Of a DNA stretch of 64,000 nt, positions 36,719 through 47,100 are shown one piece after another. The notes beneath the pieces were generated by a model. It did not search any database. It was not told the DNA's origin and was given only the letters and a program-made list of their open reading frames with translations. The number at the start of each line of letters is the position of its first letter. The first letter of the stretch is position 1. The position numbers and the translations under genes are program-made. The stretch is taken from assembly GCA_963848115.1 (NCBI GenBank), contig CAWKCP010000020.1, positions 310,001 through 374,000 on the forward strand, written 5' to 3'. The stretch is from JAWKOK01 sp963848115. Lineage in GTDB: Bacteria > Chloroflexota > Anaerolineae > Caldilineales > Caldilineaceae.

Positions 36719-39700
36719 GGCGTCACCGTGATTTCTGCCACCGGATGCCAGGATTCTGGAATCACGGTCCCGTCACCGTCTGTCACAGGAAGGCGAGCGC
36801 CGTTCTCTGCTCGATCATAGAAGCCTATGTAGATCGGATAGTTACCGGGCTGGGCATCTTCAGAGACCTGCAACTGAATGTGGTCGACAATGATTTCATC
36901 CTCTAGCCACGACCAGGTCGGGTTGCCGCCGTTCTGCGGCAGGCTGTCGTACTGAGCCGCCATGCCAAGGCCCGGATCATAGGCCTGCACAAAGCGGGTG
37001 TAGTCGACTGATGTGGTCGCATTGGCCCGAAAATACAGCGTGAGATCGAAGCGATCTCCCGGATGCAGGCCCGTCTCCGGCAGAACCAGATCGTAGCCGA
37101 TCAGCGTGGCCAGATCGCCGAAATCGGCGGTCGACTTCTGCGCGGGCGCCGGCGGCTGCGGCTGGACGATCTTGACCGGGGCCAAACGCGCATCGTCCCT
37201 GGGCAGGTCCTCGCCGGGGACAAAGACGGGCAATCGATCCAGCGTATCGTAGTCGTACATGCCGACCAGCGGTTGGTAGAGACCGCCGGGTGTGTCGTCC
37301 GGGATGCGCAACAGGTAGACATCAGGCCGGCGACTGACCTGATTCCACAGGCGGGGCGGCTGGAAGAGCGGTCCCGGCAGGTGGTCTTCCTGGGCAATGG
37401 GCTGGCCGGTCTGGTCAGTTAGATGCACGAAGGCGTGATAGTTGCGTTCGACCGGATCGAGCCGCTCCAGTCCAGCGTGTATTCGAGGTAGTCACCGGCG
37501 TCCAGTGCGAGGAGATCATTCTGCGTTGAACGAGCGGTTCCATGGCGGACATCCACATCGTAGCCATGGAGGATGGCCGCATCGCCCATGGTTGCTTCCG
37601 CCATGTTGGCTGGCGGCACAGACGCCGGGATCGCCGACGCCAATGAGAACTCACCGAGCGCTGTTTTTTCGGAGAGTGCGCCGCCTACCGAATCCTCCAG
37701 TTGTAGCGCAATCTGGTAGGTTCCAGCACCCATGCCTGGCATCAGAGGAACACGAATCGCGTCGTCAACCACTGTGCCGATCGGCCAGTTGCCGGCGTTG
37801 ACCGCGTTGTAGTAGGGCGACGAGCGCAGTTCGGCGATCACTTGGTCCTCTTCGTCCTCAATTTGCCAGTGGATCTGAAGGCCGGCTTGGCGTCAGCGCC
37901 CATCACCTGCCAATACGGGTAGATGGTCAAGAAGTCGGCGCTCTTCTGCCCAAGTCGGAAGCCCAACAGGTTGAGGCTGTCAGTCTGCAACGGCTCAACA
38001 GGCGGGCGAATCGGCTCGACGGCCGGCGACATAAAGGCGGCAGCCAGACCGAAGACGATGAAGAACAATGGAACGACGATCAGGCCGCGCATCCATTGTC
38101 TGCGCCAGACGACCCAGGCGAGGACAACCAGAGCGATCAGACTGAGAATGGCCGCCGACTTCTGGGTAGTCGTGCCAACCCAGCGCACATTCACGCTATG
38201 CTCTCCAGCAGGCAGGTCGACCGTAAGCAGGCCGAGACTCGTGCTCGGGTAGGTCTGGAGCGGAACCTCGCCATCCAACCGTACTTCCCAGCCGGGAAAG
38301 TAGAATGTCGCAAAGCGCAGCGGCGTCTCGATTGCGCCGCTGGTGGTCATGCTGAGATCGAATGCGTTGCCGCTTTGCAGTGTGATCGTCAGTTCACTGT
38401 CCGGCGATGCCGGCTGCGCTTCGAGGGTCAATGCCTCGCCTGCCCACTTGGGGCGATATTCATGCAGCGAGCTGATGCCCTGGGCGCCGGTCTCGATGCC
38501 GCGATCGATCTCAAGCTGAGCGGCGACCGCGGTCGAGACGTCGAGACTCTTGGCCGAAAAGAGATCGATCCAGTCGAGTCGGGGCTGTCCCGTAATCACA
38601 ATAAACCCGATCAACGCCAGGCTGGCAGCGACACTCGTCCACTGACGCGGATCGCCCTGCGGGCAGTTTGAGCACCAGGCCGCCGGTCAGTACAGACAGA
38701 AACAGGGTGATGATCGAGAGCAGTCGCCAGGGGAACTGGGCGATGGGCAGGATGTCGTTGCTGACCCAGATCGGGAGCGCCCACTGACCGCCGAAGACGG
38801 CGGCGACCAATGCCACGACCAAGAGATAGATCCACTCAGCGTCCTTGCGCCCGGCCAGGAGAAAACCGGCCAAGCCCATGACCACAGAGACAATGCCGAT
38901 GCGGATCGGGCGCGCAAAGGTGTGGGCGTAGAAGAGACCCAGATCAAAGGCATTCTCCCACGTCCACATACTCATCGGAAGCCAGGCATTCTTGGCAATC
39001 AAGTAGGCGCGTTCCGATAGGAAACCGCGCTCCAGAATCAGCGGCAGCCAGAAGAAGGCGCTGACGCCCATGGCAAGCAGCAGACTTGTCAATGCCCACC
39101 AGAAGCGCCGCCGATCTCGCCCGCTGCGCTGCCAATGGATGATCATGTAGCCGATCAGGACCGGCGGCACAAAGAGCAGCGTGATGTTGTGGGTGAGGGC
39201 CAATCCGCCCAGGCTCAATGCAACCGGCAGGACATAGCGCCCCGGATGGGCTGCGTAGAAGAGTCGCCGCACGCTCCAGAAGATCCAGGGCAACAGCGCC
39301 AGCGCTCCGACCTCGGCGATGGCGCCGCGAATGTAGACGTTGGTCATCAGGTAGGGCGAGTAGAGATAGGCGACGGCAGCAAGCAGCGCAGCCCATCGTC
39401 CCACCACGGGCCGATTGTAGGTATCCAACGCCAAGAGATAGACGCCTACTGCGCCCGACCAAGACCAGCACGTACAGAAGGACAGAATGAAAGCGTAATA
39501 GAGATCGATGCCGATCAGGTGAAACAGCTCGACCAGATAGTAGGTGCTGGGTGCGTAGTAGTTGAAGACCGGGTAGCCGTTGCCGAGAAGCAACTCCGGG
39601 ATCCAGCGCGGGAAGAGTGCGCCGCTACGCAGATGCTCGTCCAGGCGGCCGATACGCAGCAAATGGGTGCCGCCGTCAAAGGAACGGGGCAATCCCTCTG

Positions 39701-39794
39701 TCAAAAAGGGCATGAAGGCCGGGATCGCCAACGGGACGAGTAGAAGCCAGACCTTTGTGGACAACCAATCCATTGCCCGACTGATGGTCGTCAA
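36715..39794 (-). CDS. PTPS-related/GT-C membrane protein with C-terminal beta modules (frameshifted)
   Basis: From TTG 39794: FLTEGLPRSFDGGTHLLRI, FPRWIPELLLGNGYPVFNYY and THNITLLFVPPVLIGYM are typical of the large 6-pyruvoyl-tetrahydropterin-synthase-related membrane family (PF10131-like), which despite its name looks like a GT-C transferase. About twelve helices. The frame slips near 38655 (LKLPAGRSAS on to WTSVAASLALIGFIVITG), near 37888 (on to GLQIHWQIEDEEDQVIAEL) and near 37466 (on to ERLDPVERNYHAFVHLTD). The tail holds two or more copies of the shared beta module. Corrected length is about 1025 residues. The TTG start overlaps the corrected stop of the GT4 gene (TTGA, 39791-39794), and the end overlaps the next start, so translation is coupled along the operon. 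Confidence 0.7.
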
Positions 39795-41006
39795 CGTTCG
39801 GCCCTCAATTCATTGGCCGAGTTGTAGGATTCGATATGACGCCGGGCAATGTTGACCCACGTAAATCGTTCGACTCTGTTTGCGGGCATTGGCGCGCAGC
39901 CGCTCGGCCAGCCAGGGGCTATCCAACAGGCGGCTTACGACCTTGGCCAAGGCCACATCGTTCTCCGGTGCAACATAGAGTACGTCTCGCTCGTCGACCA
40001 ACTCGGGCAGCGGCATCTGGGGCGTCGTGGTGACCACGGCACAGCCGTTGGCCAGCCCTGCCATCAGCGTGCCCCGGCGCAGACTCGCGCCATCCACATA
40101 GGGCATGACCAACACATCACAGGCGTTGAGATCGGCCCCGACATCAGCATCAGGCTGGCGGCCGGTCCACTGCACATGGTCGGCCAGGCCAAGATCGTCA
40201 ATGAGTTGCTCAACTTCCTGCAGGTAGGCGTAGTTGGTCGGATCGCTGGCCCCCACACGCTCGCCGATCATGAGCAATTGGGCGGTCGGGTACTGGTCGA
40301 CAAGCAGACGCAGCGCACGAATGAGCGTCGTGCCGCCCTTGCTGCGGTTGAGGAAACCGAAGTAGGCGAGCACGCGGTCGTCTTCGCTATAGCCGCGCAG
40401 TTGGCGTCTTGCCGTCCGTTCCGCCTTGTTGAGCTGAAGCCCCTGGATATTGCTGCCGATGGGGATTGAGTGCAGATTGGGGATGGCCTGATCGCGCAGC
40501 TGAATCCGATCACCCTCATTGGTCACAATCGTCAGATCGCTCTTTTTGCCGGGTCGGAGGGTGACCCAGCGACGCAGGCGGTCGCCGATCTTGGGCAACA
40601 GATAGGGCACAAGCAGATCGTGGTAGGTCCAGGCTATGTGGGGCCGGCCTGCCGCTTTTCGCCAGCGTTCGGGCGCAAGATTGATGGCCGGATTCATGTT
40701 GAAAGCAGCGGTCTGGTACTGGACATGGATCCAATCCGCCTGGTTCTCTACTGCCAGCGCACTGATGCCGGACCAGATGGATGGATCCCATCGGTCGATG
40801 ATATCGTGAACGGTGATATCGTGACCGGAGATATCGTCGGGTTCGCCAGGATCAGATTTCTCTACAGGCGCAACGTCAAGTGCACGCGAGGTGACAACGC
40901 TCACTTGAACGCCCTGCTCGACCAGTGCGCGGCCAAGCTCAGCCGTATAGGCCCCCACACCACCCTGTTGCGGCGGATATTCTCCTGTGACAAATAAAAT
41001 GTGCAT
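39791..41006 (-). CDS. Glycosyltransferase family 4
   Basis: A GT-B protein of about 400 residues. The N-terminus is FVTGEYPPQQGGVGAYTAEL, the classic donor/acceptor-site opening of GT4 enzymes. The C-terminal Rossmann half shows VLAYFGFLNRSKGGTTLIRA, AQLLMIGERVG, VQWTGRQPDADVGADLNACD and VLVMPYVDGASLRRGTLMAG, the nucleotide-sugar-binding region. The open frame ends at 39810, but shifting one base near 39882 restores ERFTWVNIARRHIESY and a stop at 39791-39793 that overlaps the next gene's start. The extended end is therefore preferred. Cytosolic or peripheral membrane; builds a glycan from an NDP-sugar. Confidence 0.88.
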
Positions 41007-41164
41007 CAGAGATGTGTAGCTTTCCTGCCACAGATGACTCTACTGCAAAGAGGTCCGGTTCACCACAGAGGCACGGAGAAGGCATAGAGTCCACAGAGGT
41101 AAAGCTCAGCCCACATCTGTTTATCCGTGTCCTTCTGTAGCTGAATCGTTGTTCTTGCAGTAGA

Positions 41165-41270
41165 GACACAGATGAACACAGACGGGGCACAGATAGAATA
41201 CTGTTTTTTAACCACAAAACACAGTGTTCTATCTGTACCCCATCCGTGTCCATCTGTGTTCATCTGTGGC
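41165..41270. repeat. CACAGAT palindromic repeat, copy 2
   Basis: CACAGATGAACACAGACGGG near 41167-41186 pairs with CCATCCGTG...CATCTGTGTTCATCTGTG near 41230-41269 around a T-rich loop (CTGTTTTTTAACC). Further CACAGA and ATCTGTTTATCCGTG runs lie upstream to 41020, so the 289-bp gap 41007-41295 is almost entirely made of this repeat family. No gene is seen in it. Confidence 0.65.
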
Positions 41271-41295
41271 TAATTCTTCCCTCATCCAATAGCGA

Positions 41296-42229
41296 TCAAC
41301 GCGTCAACGTCTTTTCCAGGACATAGCCGCGATAGTGCCGCTCTTCGAAGCCCTGCTGCACCAGCAAATTCATGGCGGCGTTCTGGGCCAGCGTGACATA
41401 GGCTACCAGTTCGCGACAGCCCTGCAAAGTGCAGTCATTGATCATCCGCGCCACCAACCACTTACCCAGATCGTGTTGGCGCCACTGCGGGTCGATATGC
41501 AGCGCGGCAATCAATGCAATCGGGTAGTCGGCGCCGTCCTGCTTCAGCTCGCAATGCACCACACGCGCTTCGCCGATGCGCTCGGAGCGCCGGTAGATCT
41601 CATAGCGCCGGTCATCGGGACTGCCACGGTAGACCAGACTCAGACTCAGCCAACGAAACAAACTCCTCAATCGGTTCATGCAGCGGACGATGTACACAGT
41701 AATAACGGTCAGCCAACTGAAACCCATGGGCGGTCAGAATGCGAAAATGTTCGTCCCGATCACCCGGCAAAAGACCAACACCGGCTTGAAAGGATGGGTA
41801 GCCCGTGCTCAGGTGAAAGGCCTTGATGTGACCGACCTTGGCCTCTCGCCAATAGTCCTCTGCAGCCTCCAACATCAACGCGGCCACCTCATTGACGAGA
41901 TCGCTGCGGTCGGGCAGCACAAAATTGCGCAGCAGGCCAAAGGGCAGATAGTCGGGCCGGCCCAACGTCTCGTTATCCAGGCCGACGGCGATATCGATAC
42001 AGCCGACAAGCTGTCTGGCGCGCCAGACGCCCAGAACCTGATTGTGCTGCAAGCGGGTCGGAAAGACGGTGTGCGGATGGCGACGCAGAATCTGCGCCAA
42101 GATCATCTCGACGCTCATGGTCTGGCTGTAGTGAGCGGTCGAGAGTAACGGATTCAAAATGGCCTGGAGCGCTGCCGCATCATCTTGCTCCAGCGGACGC
42201 ACCACCAGGTCCGGCGCAATCGGCATCAT
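41296..42229 (-). CDS. Tandem double-GNAT acetyltransferase (frameshifted)
   Basis: From ATG 42229, about 185 residues form a divergent N-terminal GNAT-like half (VVRPLEQDDAAALQAIL, GCIDIAVGL, KAFHLSTGYPSFQAG, ILTAHGFQLADRYYCV). The frame ends at 41612. A one-base shift near 41670 leads into RWLSLSLVYRGSPDDRRYEI and a second, well-formed GNAT half (IALIAALHIDPQWRQHDLGK, LVARMINDC, NAAMNLLVQQGFEERHYRGY), ending at 41296. Corrected length is about 310 residues. Fused GNAT pairs are typical of MshD-like and peptidoglycan or surface-sugar acetyltransferases; within a glycan cluster a sugar or aminoacyl acceptor is plausible. Its ATG overlaps the upstream gene's stop. Confidence 0.7.
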
Positions 42230-42717
42230 GCGGGCACACGTTCTTCCAGGGAATCCAACAACGAGTCCTGGTCGACCACCTCCGGCAATGCCAGCCCTTT
42301 GAGATCGTCCACATCGACAAGTTGATTGACCCCAATCGGGTGATAAAGCAAAGTGATGACCCGTCCGCCGCGCCCGCTTTCAGAGACGCTGGACAACTGA
42401 CGGAACTCGACAGTCCGAACCTGTGCCAAGGGAGCGGACAAGGAGACGGCCTGTGACGTCAGTACGACACGGCAAAGCGCCATGCGTCCCTGCCACACGG
42501 CAATGCCGATCGCTGCGGCCATGAAAAAGAGCGTGCCTACATCGTAACTGACCGTCGACCACTGGCCCGAGCGAATCATCGGCGCCATCAGATTCCAGGC
42601 GAAAAGCAGGAAGAGCAGACCGCTGCCCAGGGCCATCCACCGATAGCGAGGATGGGGTTTGTAGATGCGATCCATTGTTTCGTCCTGCGATCTGACCTGA
42701 ATCTCAGTCTGGGTCAT
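42226..42717 (-). CDS. Two-helix membrane protein, PH-like C-terminus
   Basis: 163 residues. A 27-residue polar N-terminus is followed by two adjacent transmembrane helices (about 30-47 and 60-78) and a soluble beta-rich tail (CRVVLTSQAVSLSAPLAQVRTVEFRQLSSV, split by short turns), the layout of bacterial PH-domain (bPH2/DUF304-like) membrane proteins. No catalytic motif is seen. It is coupled by ATGA to the double-GNAT gene and starts 2 nt after the GT2 stop, so it belongs to the glycan operon. The PH-like call is tentative. Confidence 0.6.
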   Translation of the reverse strand: MTQTEIQVRSQDETMDRIYKPHPRYRWMALGSGLLFLLFAWNLMAPMIRSGQWSTVSYDVGTLFFMAAAIGIAVWQGRMALCRVVLTSQAVSLSAPLAQVRTVEFRQLSSVSESGRGGRVITLLYHPIGVNQLVDVDDLKGLALPEVVDQDSLLDSLEERVPA

Positions 42718-42719
42718 GG

Positions 42720-43715
42720 CTAACGGTCCAGATGTTTGTAGCGTTTCGAGACCGCCCAGGGCGCTTCCATCGGCGAAATCAGGCGAGTCCAGTTATCGAC
42801 ATCGTGCCAGCGCCCCTGAATCACGCTGCGCTTTTCCAGAAATCTGGGCAGTTGTTGGAGGGCGGCAAGCCGTCCACGAATGAGCGCGCTGTCTCGTCGC
42901 TTGGCCAACCCATACGCACTGGCCATCAAGTCGTAGCCGAATATTTCAGACCAGTGCTGCGCTAGAAACGGCTGTGGGACGTTCTTGATCAGGGTCCATA
43001 CTTTGTTGCGACCCAACTGGTAGCTCTTGAAGGGAGAGCCTTCGCCTGCCGTGGCGGAGTGGGCATGCAGCACGCGAGCCTGTGGCTGGAGCAAACAGGT
43101 CCAACCCGCCAGCCTGGCCCGACAGGCCAGATCCACATCTTCCAGATACATGAAAAAATCCTCGTCAAAGAGTCCAATTTCATCCAACATAGCTCGTCTG
43201 TAAAGGGCTGCGCCGCCGCAGGGACCGAAGACTTCAACCAGGCCGCTCTCGTCGGGTTGGTCGTGCTCACCGCCGCGCCAATCCCAGGCAATGCCCGCAG
43301 AGTCCATGGCAATGCCGGCAGAGTTGATGATCTCCGGCCGGTGGGCAAAGAGCATCTTGGACGCGACCATGCCCATGGCCGGATCTGCCTCAGTTGCGGC
43401 GACCAGCTTCTCCAGCCAGGTCGGCTCCGGCTGGGTGTCATTATTGAGCATGACCAGGTGTTTGGCTTGCGAAGCGCGGATTCCCTGGTTGCAACTCGGT
43501 GCAAAGCCGAGGTTGGTTGTGTTGCGGATGATTCGCGTGTCCACATCAAAGGCCCGCCCCAAATCGGCCGCAGCCTGGGTCGAGCCGTCGGCCGAACCAT
43601 TGTCGACGAACACAACCTCGAAATCGAGACAGGTCTGCACAGCCAACGCGGCGTAGAGCGCGGGCAGGTGTTTCAGACCGTTGTAGTTGACGATGACAAT
43701 GCTGGCGATGTGCAT
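42720..43715 (-). CDS. Glycosyltransferase family 2 (rhamnosyltransferase-like)
   Basis: 331 residues from ATG 43715, where the family's first strand begins (MHIASIVIVNYNGLKHLPAL); an in-frame start 63 nt upstream adds only unrelated sequence. GT-A motifs: FEVVFVDNGSADGSTQA, NLGFAPSCNQGI, VMLNNDTQPEPTWLEKL (DxD-like NDT) and DEDFFMYLEDVDLACRARLAG (acceptor-site ED). Together they are typical of GT2 rhamnosyl/galactofuranosyl transferases of surface polysaccharides. First gene of the minus-strand operon formed with the PH-like, GNAT and GT4 genes. Confidence 0.9.
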   Translation of the reverse strand: MHIASIVIVNYNGLKHLPALYAALAVQTCLDFEVVFVDNGSADGSTQAAADLGRAFDVDTRIIRNTTNLGFAPSCNQGIRASQAKHLVMLNNDTQPEPTWLEKLVAATEADPAMGMVASKMLFAHRPEIINSAGIAMDSAGIAWDWRGGEHDQPDESGLVEVFGPCGGAALYRRAMLDEIGLFDEDFFMYLEDVDLACRARLAGWTCLLQPQARVLHAHSATAGEGSPFKSYQLGRNKVWTLIKNVPQPFLAQHWSEIFGYDLMASAYGLAKRRDSALIRGRLAALQQLPRFLEKRSVIQGRWHDVDNWTRLISPMEAPWAVSKRYKHLDR

Positions 43716-43786
43716 GATGCACAATTTTACACCATTGGCCCCGGATTGCATGCAGCCGCAGACGTGGGCGGTTGGCATGGCAGTTG

Positions 43787-43815
43787 TTGAATCTGTGGAA
43801 AAGGACTAGAATAAT
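43787..43815 (+). promoter_or_regulatory. Candidate promoter for the propeller-kinase region
   Basis: TTGAAT (43787-43792) and AATAAT (43810-43815) are 17 nt apart in the intergenic gap upstream of the plus-strand genes that follow. Boxes are only partly consensus. Confidence 0.35.
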
Positions 43816-43861
43816 CTGAGCCGTATCATATTCGTTCTAATGACTGGATCGGTGCCAAAGA

Positions 43862-44077
43862 GTGAGTGACTTGAAGAAAAAGGCGTTCGTCGTAACTTTG
43901 ATAGTGGCAATCCTCTTCTGTGGCGCGGCATTGGCGCAAGGCGAGGATCCTGCCGACCCGAATCCTGTCTTCAAAATGAAAAGTCAGATCGGCGGCTGTC
44001 ACCACTTCCAACACCGGTCATTTTGTCCTGAAATTAGTAGTGCGCTAGACTTCGAATCCGATTGGAACGCCATCTGA
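43862..44077 (+). CDS. Possible small secreted protein
   Basis: A 71-residue frame from GTG 43862: KKKAFVVTLIVAILFCGAALA is a good signal peptide with an AxA cleavage site, followed by 45 residues with two Cys and several His (GGCHHFQHRSFC). No ribosome-binding site of quality precedes it. It could be a real exported peptide or the shifted start of something lost. No family recognised. Confidence 0.35.
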   Translation: MSDLKKKAFVVTLIVAILFCGAALAQGEDPADPNPVFKMKSQIGGCHHFQHRSFCPEISSALDFESDWNAI

Positions 44078-44145
44078 TCGAGCGCCTGCGACATCCTCGC
44101 AATTTGTCAAAGCTGCACTTGCCGACAACAGCATGGGCTAATTTT

Positions 44146-47100
44146 ATGAAAACCATCATACGGGTCTTGTGTTTCGGATGTTTGCTGGCTTCGAGCGGGG
44201 GCCTGGTTCTCGTCCGGGTTGAGCAATGCAACGCCGCGCTCGTGGATCCGGTGGCTTCCCTAGCCCGAAGCGCAACCACACAAGTCAATGATCTGCAGAA
44301 GCCGGCCTTCCCCGCATCGGAGAGCGAGCTGCCCTACCGTGTCGCTCGCATCGGCGTCGAACAGGGGCTATCGAGTTCAGAAACATGGGGCGTTGTGCGC
44401 GACGATCAGGGTTTCATCTGGATCGGCACGATGGACGGGCTGAACCGCTACGACGCCTATGGGATGAAGGTCTTCAAGCATGATCTGTCGGACCCGACCA
44501 GCCTGAGCGACAATGCAATTCGGTCGCTGTACGTGGATGGAGCCGGCAATCTATGGATCGGCAGCTGGTTCAACGGACTGAATCGCTTCGACCATGAGAC
44601 CGAAACGTTCACCCGTTTTCAACATGATCCGGACGATCCGAACAGCCTGAGCAACAATGCCGATCAATGCCATTCTGGAGGACCGTAGCGGCACGATTGT
44701 GGCTGGGTACCCGTGGCGGGTTGAACCGCTTCGATCCGGCTACGGGCCTATTCACCGCCTACCTGCACGACCCAGACGACCCCGACTCACTTGTCAACGA
44801 CGGCGTATTTGCCCTGGCAGAAGATGAGGACGGTACGCTCTGGGTAGGCACGGACGGCGGTCTCGACCACTTCGACCCTGCCGCAGGGACGTTCCGCCAT
44901 TATCAAAACGATCCGGATGATCCCGCCAGCCTGAGCAGCGACGTGATCCGTGCGCTCTTTGTTGACGAGCGCGGCGATCTGTGGGTTGGCACGTGGGGCG
45001 GCGGCCTCAACCGCCTGGACCGGCAGCGCGACACTTTTGTCCATTACCGCCATGATCCAGACGATCCCAACAGTTTGAACAATGACGGGATCTTCGTAAT
45101 CAAGCAAGCCGACAACGGTCACCTTTGGATCGGCACATTTGGCGGCGGTCCCGCCCGATTCGATCCGCAGACCGGGAGATTTCAGCGTCTTGGGTTTGGG
45201 CAAGGAGACCCCTGGCCGTTGGACTCTAGCTCAGTCAGCGAGGCGCTTGAGGCAAACGGCTTGCTCTGGCTGACGACGACCGACGACGTCTTTCTGATCG
45301 ATCTTCATCCGAAAGCTTTTCGCACTTTTCAGCATGATCCAGACAATGTCAACAGCCTGGCCGCCAATGAGATCAACGCCATCTACGAAGACCCCCAGGG
45401 CATCCTCTGGGTGGCGACAGGTTCGACCGGCCTGAACCGGATCGACCGTTCCACCGGGGAGGTTAGCCATTTCCAGGAAAACCCGGAGGACCCGGCCGGT
45501 TCCAGCGCCAACGAGATCTGGGAGATCGCACCCGATCCAGACGGCACGCTCTGGCTGGCCACCTTTGGCAGCGGCCTGGCCAACTTTGATCCGCAGACCG
45601 GGGAAGCGGTCTATTTCCGCAACGACGCCAACGATCCCGCGAGCCTTGCATCGGACTTTGCCACCGCTGTGCTGCGCGATCAATCTGGCCGTCTCTGGGT
45701 GGGCACATGGGATTCAGGGCTGGATTCCTACGATCCGGAGACCGGTATCTTCAGTCACTATGTACACGATCCGGACGATCCTACGAGTTTGAGCAACAAC
45801 ACCATCACGATGCTGAGCGAAGATCATCGCGGCGACTTTTGGATTGGCACCCTGTCGGGCGGCTTCAACCGCTTCGACCGCGCAACGAACTCGTTCACCC
45901 GCTATCCAGGCAAAGCCGGCGACTCGCAGCGTCTTCTCGCTACTGGCGTGACCTCAGTATTGCATGATCGGTCTGGGCGTCTATGGGCGGGGTTGCTGGG
46001 CGGCGGGCTGGTCGAGCTTGATGTGGACACGGGCGAGCTGATCATGCAGTACGATAGCCGTACTGATCTCCCCAGTGACTCTATTCTCAGCATCCTGGAG
46101 GATGGCCAGGGCAATCTATGGTTGGGCACCGGCCATGGGCTGTCCCGCTTCGATCCCGATGCCGGCGCCATTCGCAACTACGATGTGGCGGACGGGCTGC
46201 CGAGCAACGTCTTCGAGACATCCACAGCCTTTCAAAGCCCCAGCGGCGAGATGTTCTTCGGTACGTCAGCCGGCCTGCTGGCCTTTCATCCCGATCAGAT
46301 TGACGATAGCGCGGCCGTGCCGCCTGTCGTCATCACCGACCTGCTGCTGAACAACGAGTCTGTCCCCGTCGAAGAGCCGGGTTCGATATTGGAGCGGGCC
46401 ATCAACTGGACGGACTCGGTGGCGCTCTCCTATCTTGACCGCGTGGTCTCGTTTGAGTTCACGGCCTTGAGCTATCTGGCCCCGCACAAGATTCGCTACC
46501 GCTACATGTTGGAGGGCTTTGACGAGACGTGGAGCGAGGTAGGCAGCAACCGCAGGTTGGTCACATACACAAACCTCAACCCCGGCGACTATCGCTTCCA
46601 TGTCCAGGCATCCAACGCCGATGGGATCTGGCATGAGGCGTCGCGTACATCGCTGGCGTTGACCGTCACGCCCCCCTGGTGGAAGACGCTCTGGTTCCGT
46701 CTATCGGCGGGTCTGTTGATGGTGGCGTTGGTCAGCGGGCGGTTATTCTTCTACAACGGCGCAATGACACGCTTCAGCAGCGCAAGCTGGAACGGTTGGT
46801 GGACGAACGCACGCATGAGTTGCAGGACGCGCGTACACAGATCAGTACACTGCTCGACAGTTCGCCGCTGGGCATCTGCCTGGCAGATCCAGAGGGCAAA
46901 ATCCTGGCAGTCAACCGTTCCATGCTGGATATCTTTGGTTATGACGAAGAGGAACTGTTGCAGACAAATGTCCGCGCACTCTACAAGGAACCCGGAGCAG
47001 CATATCCAGATATTGGCGCAAATTGCCGATGCGGGTGTTCTGAGCGACTACGGTATTCTATTGCAACGACGGAATGGCTCCCCTTTCTTTGGCAACCTGA

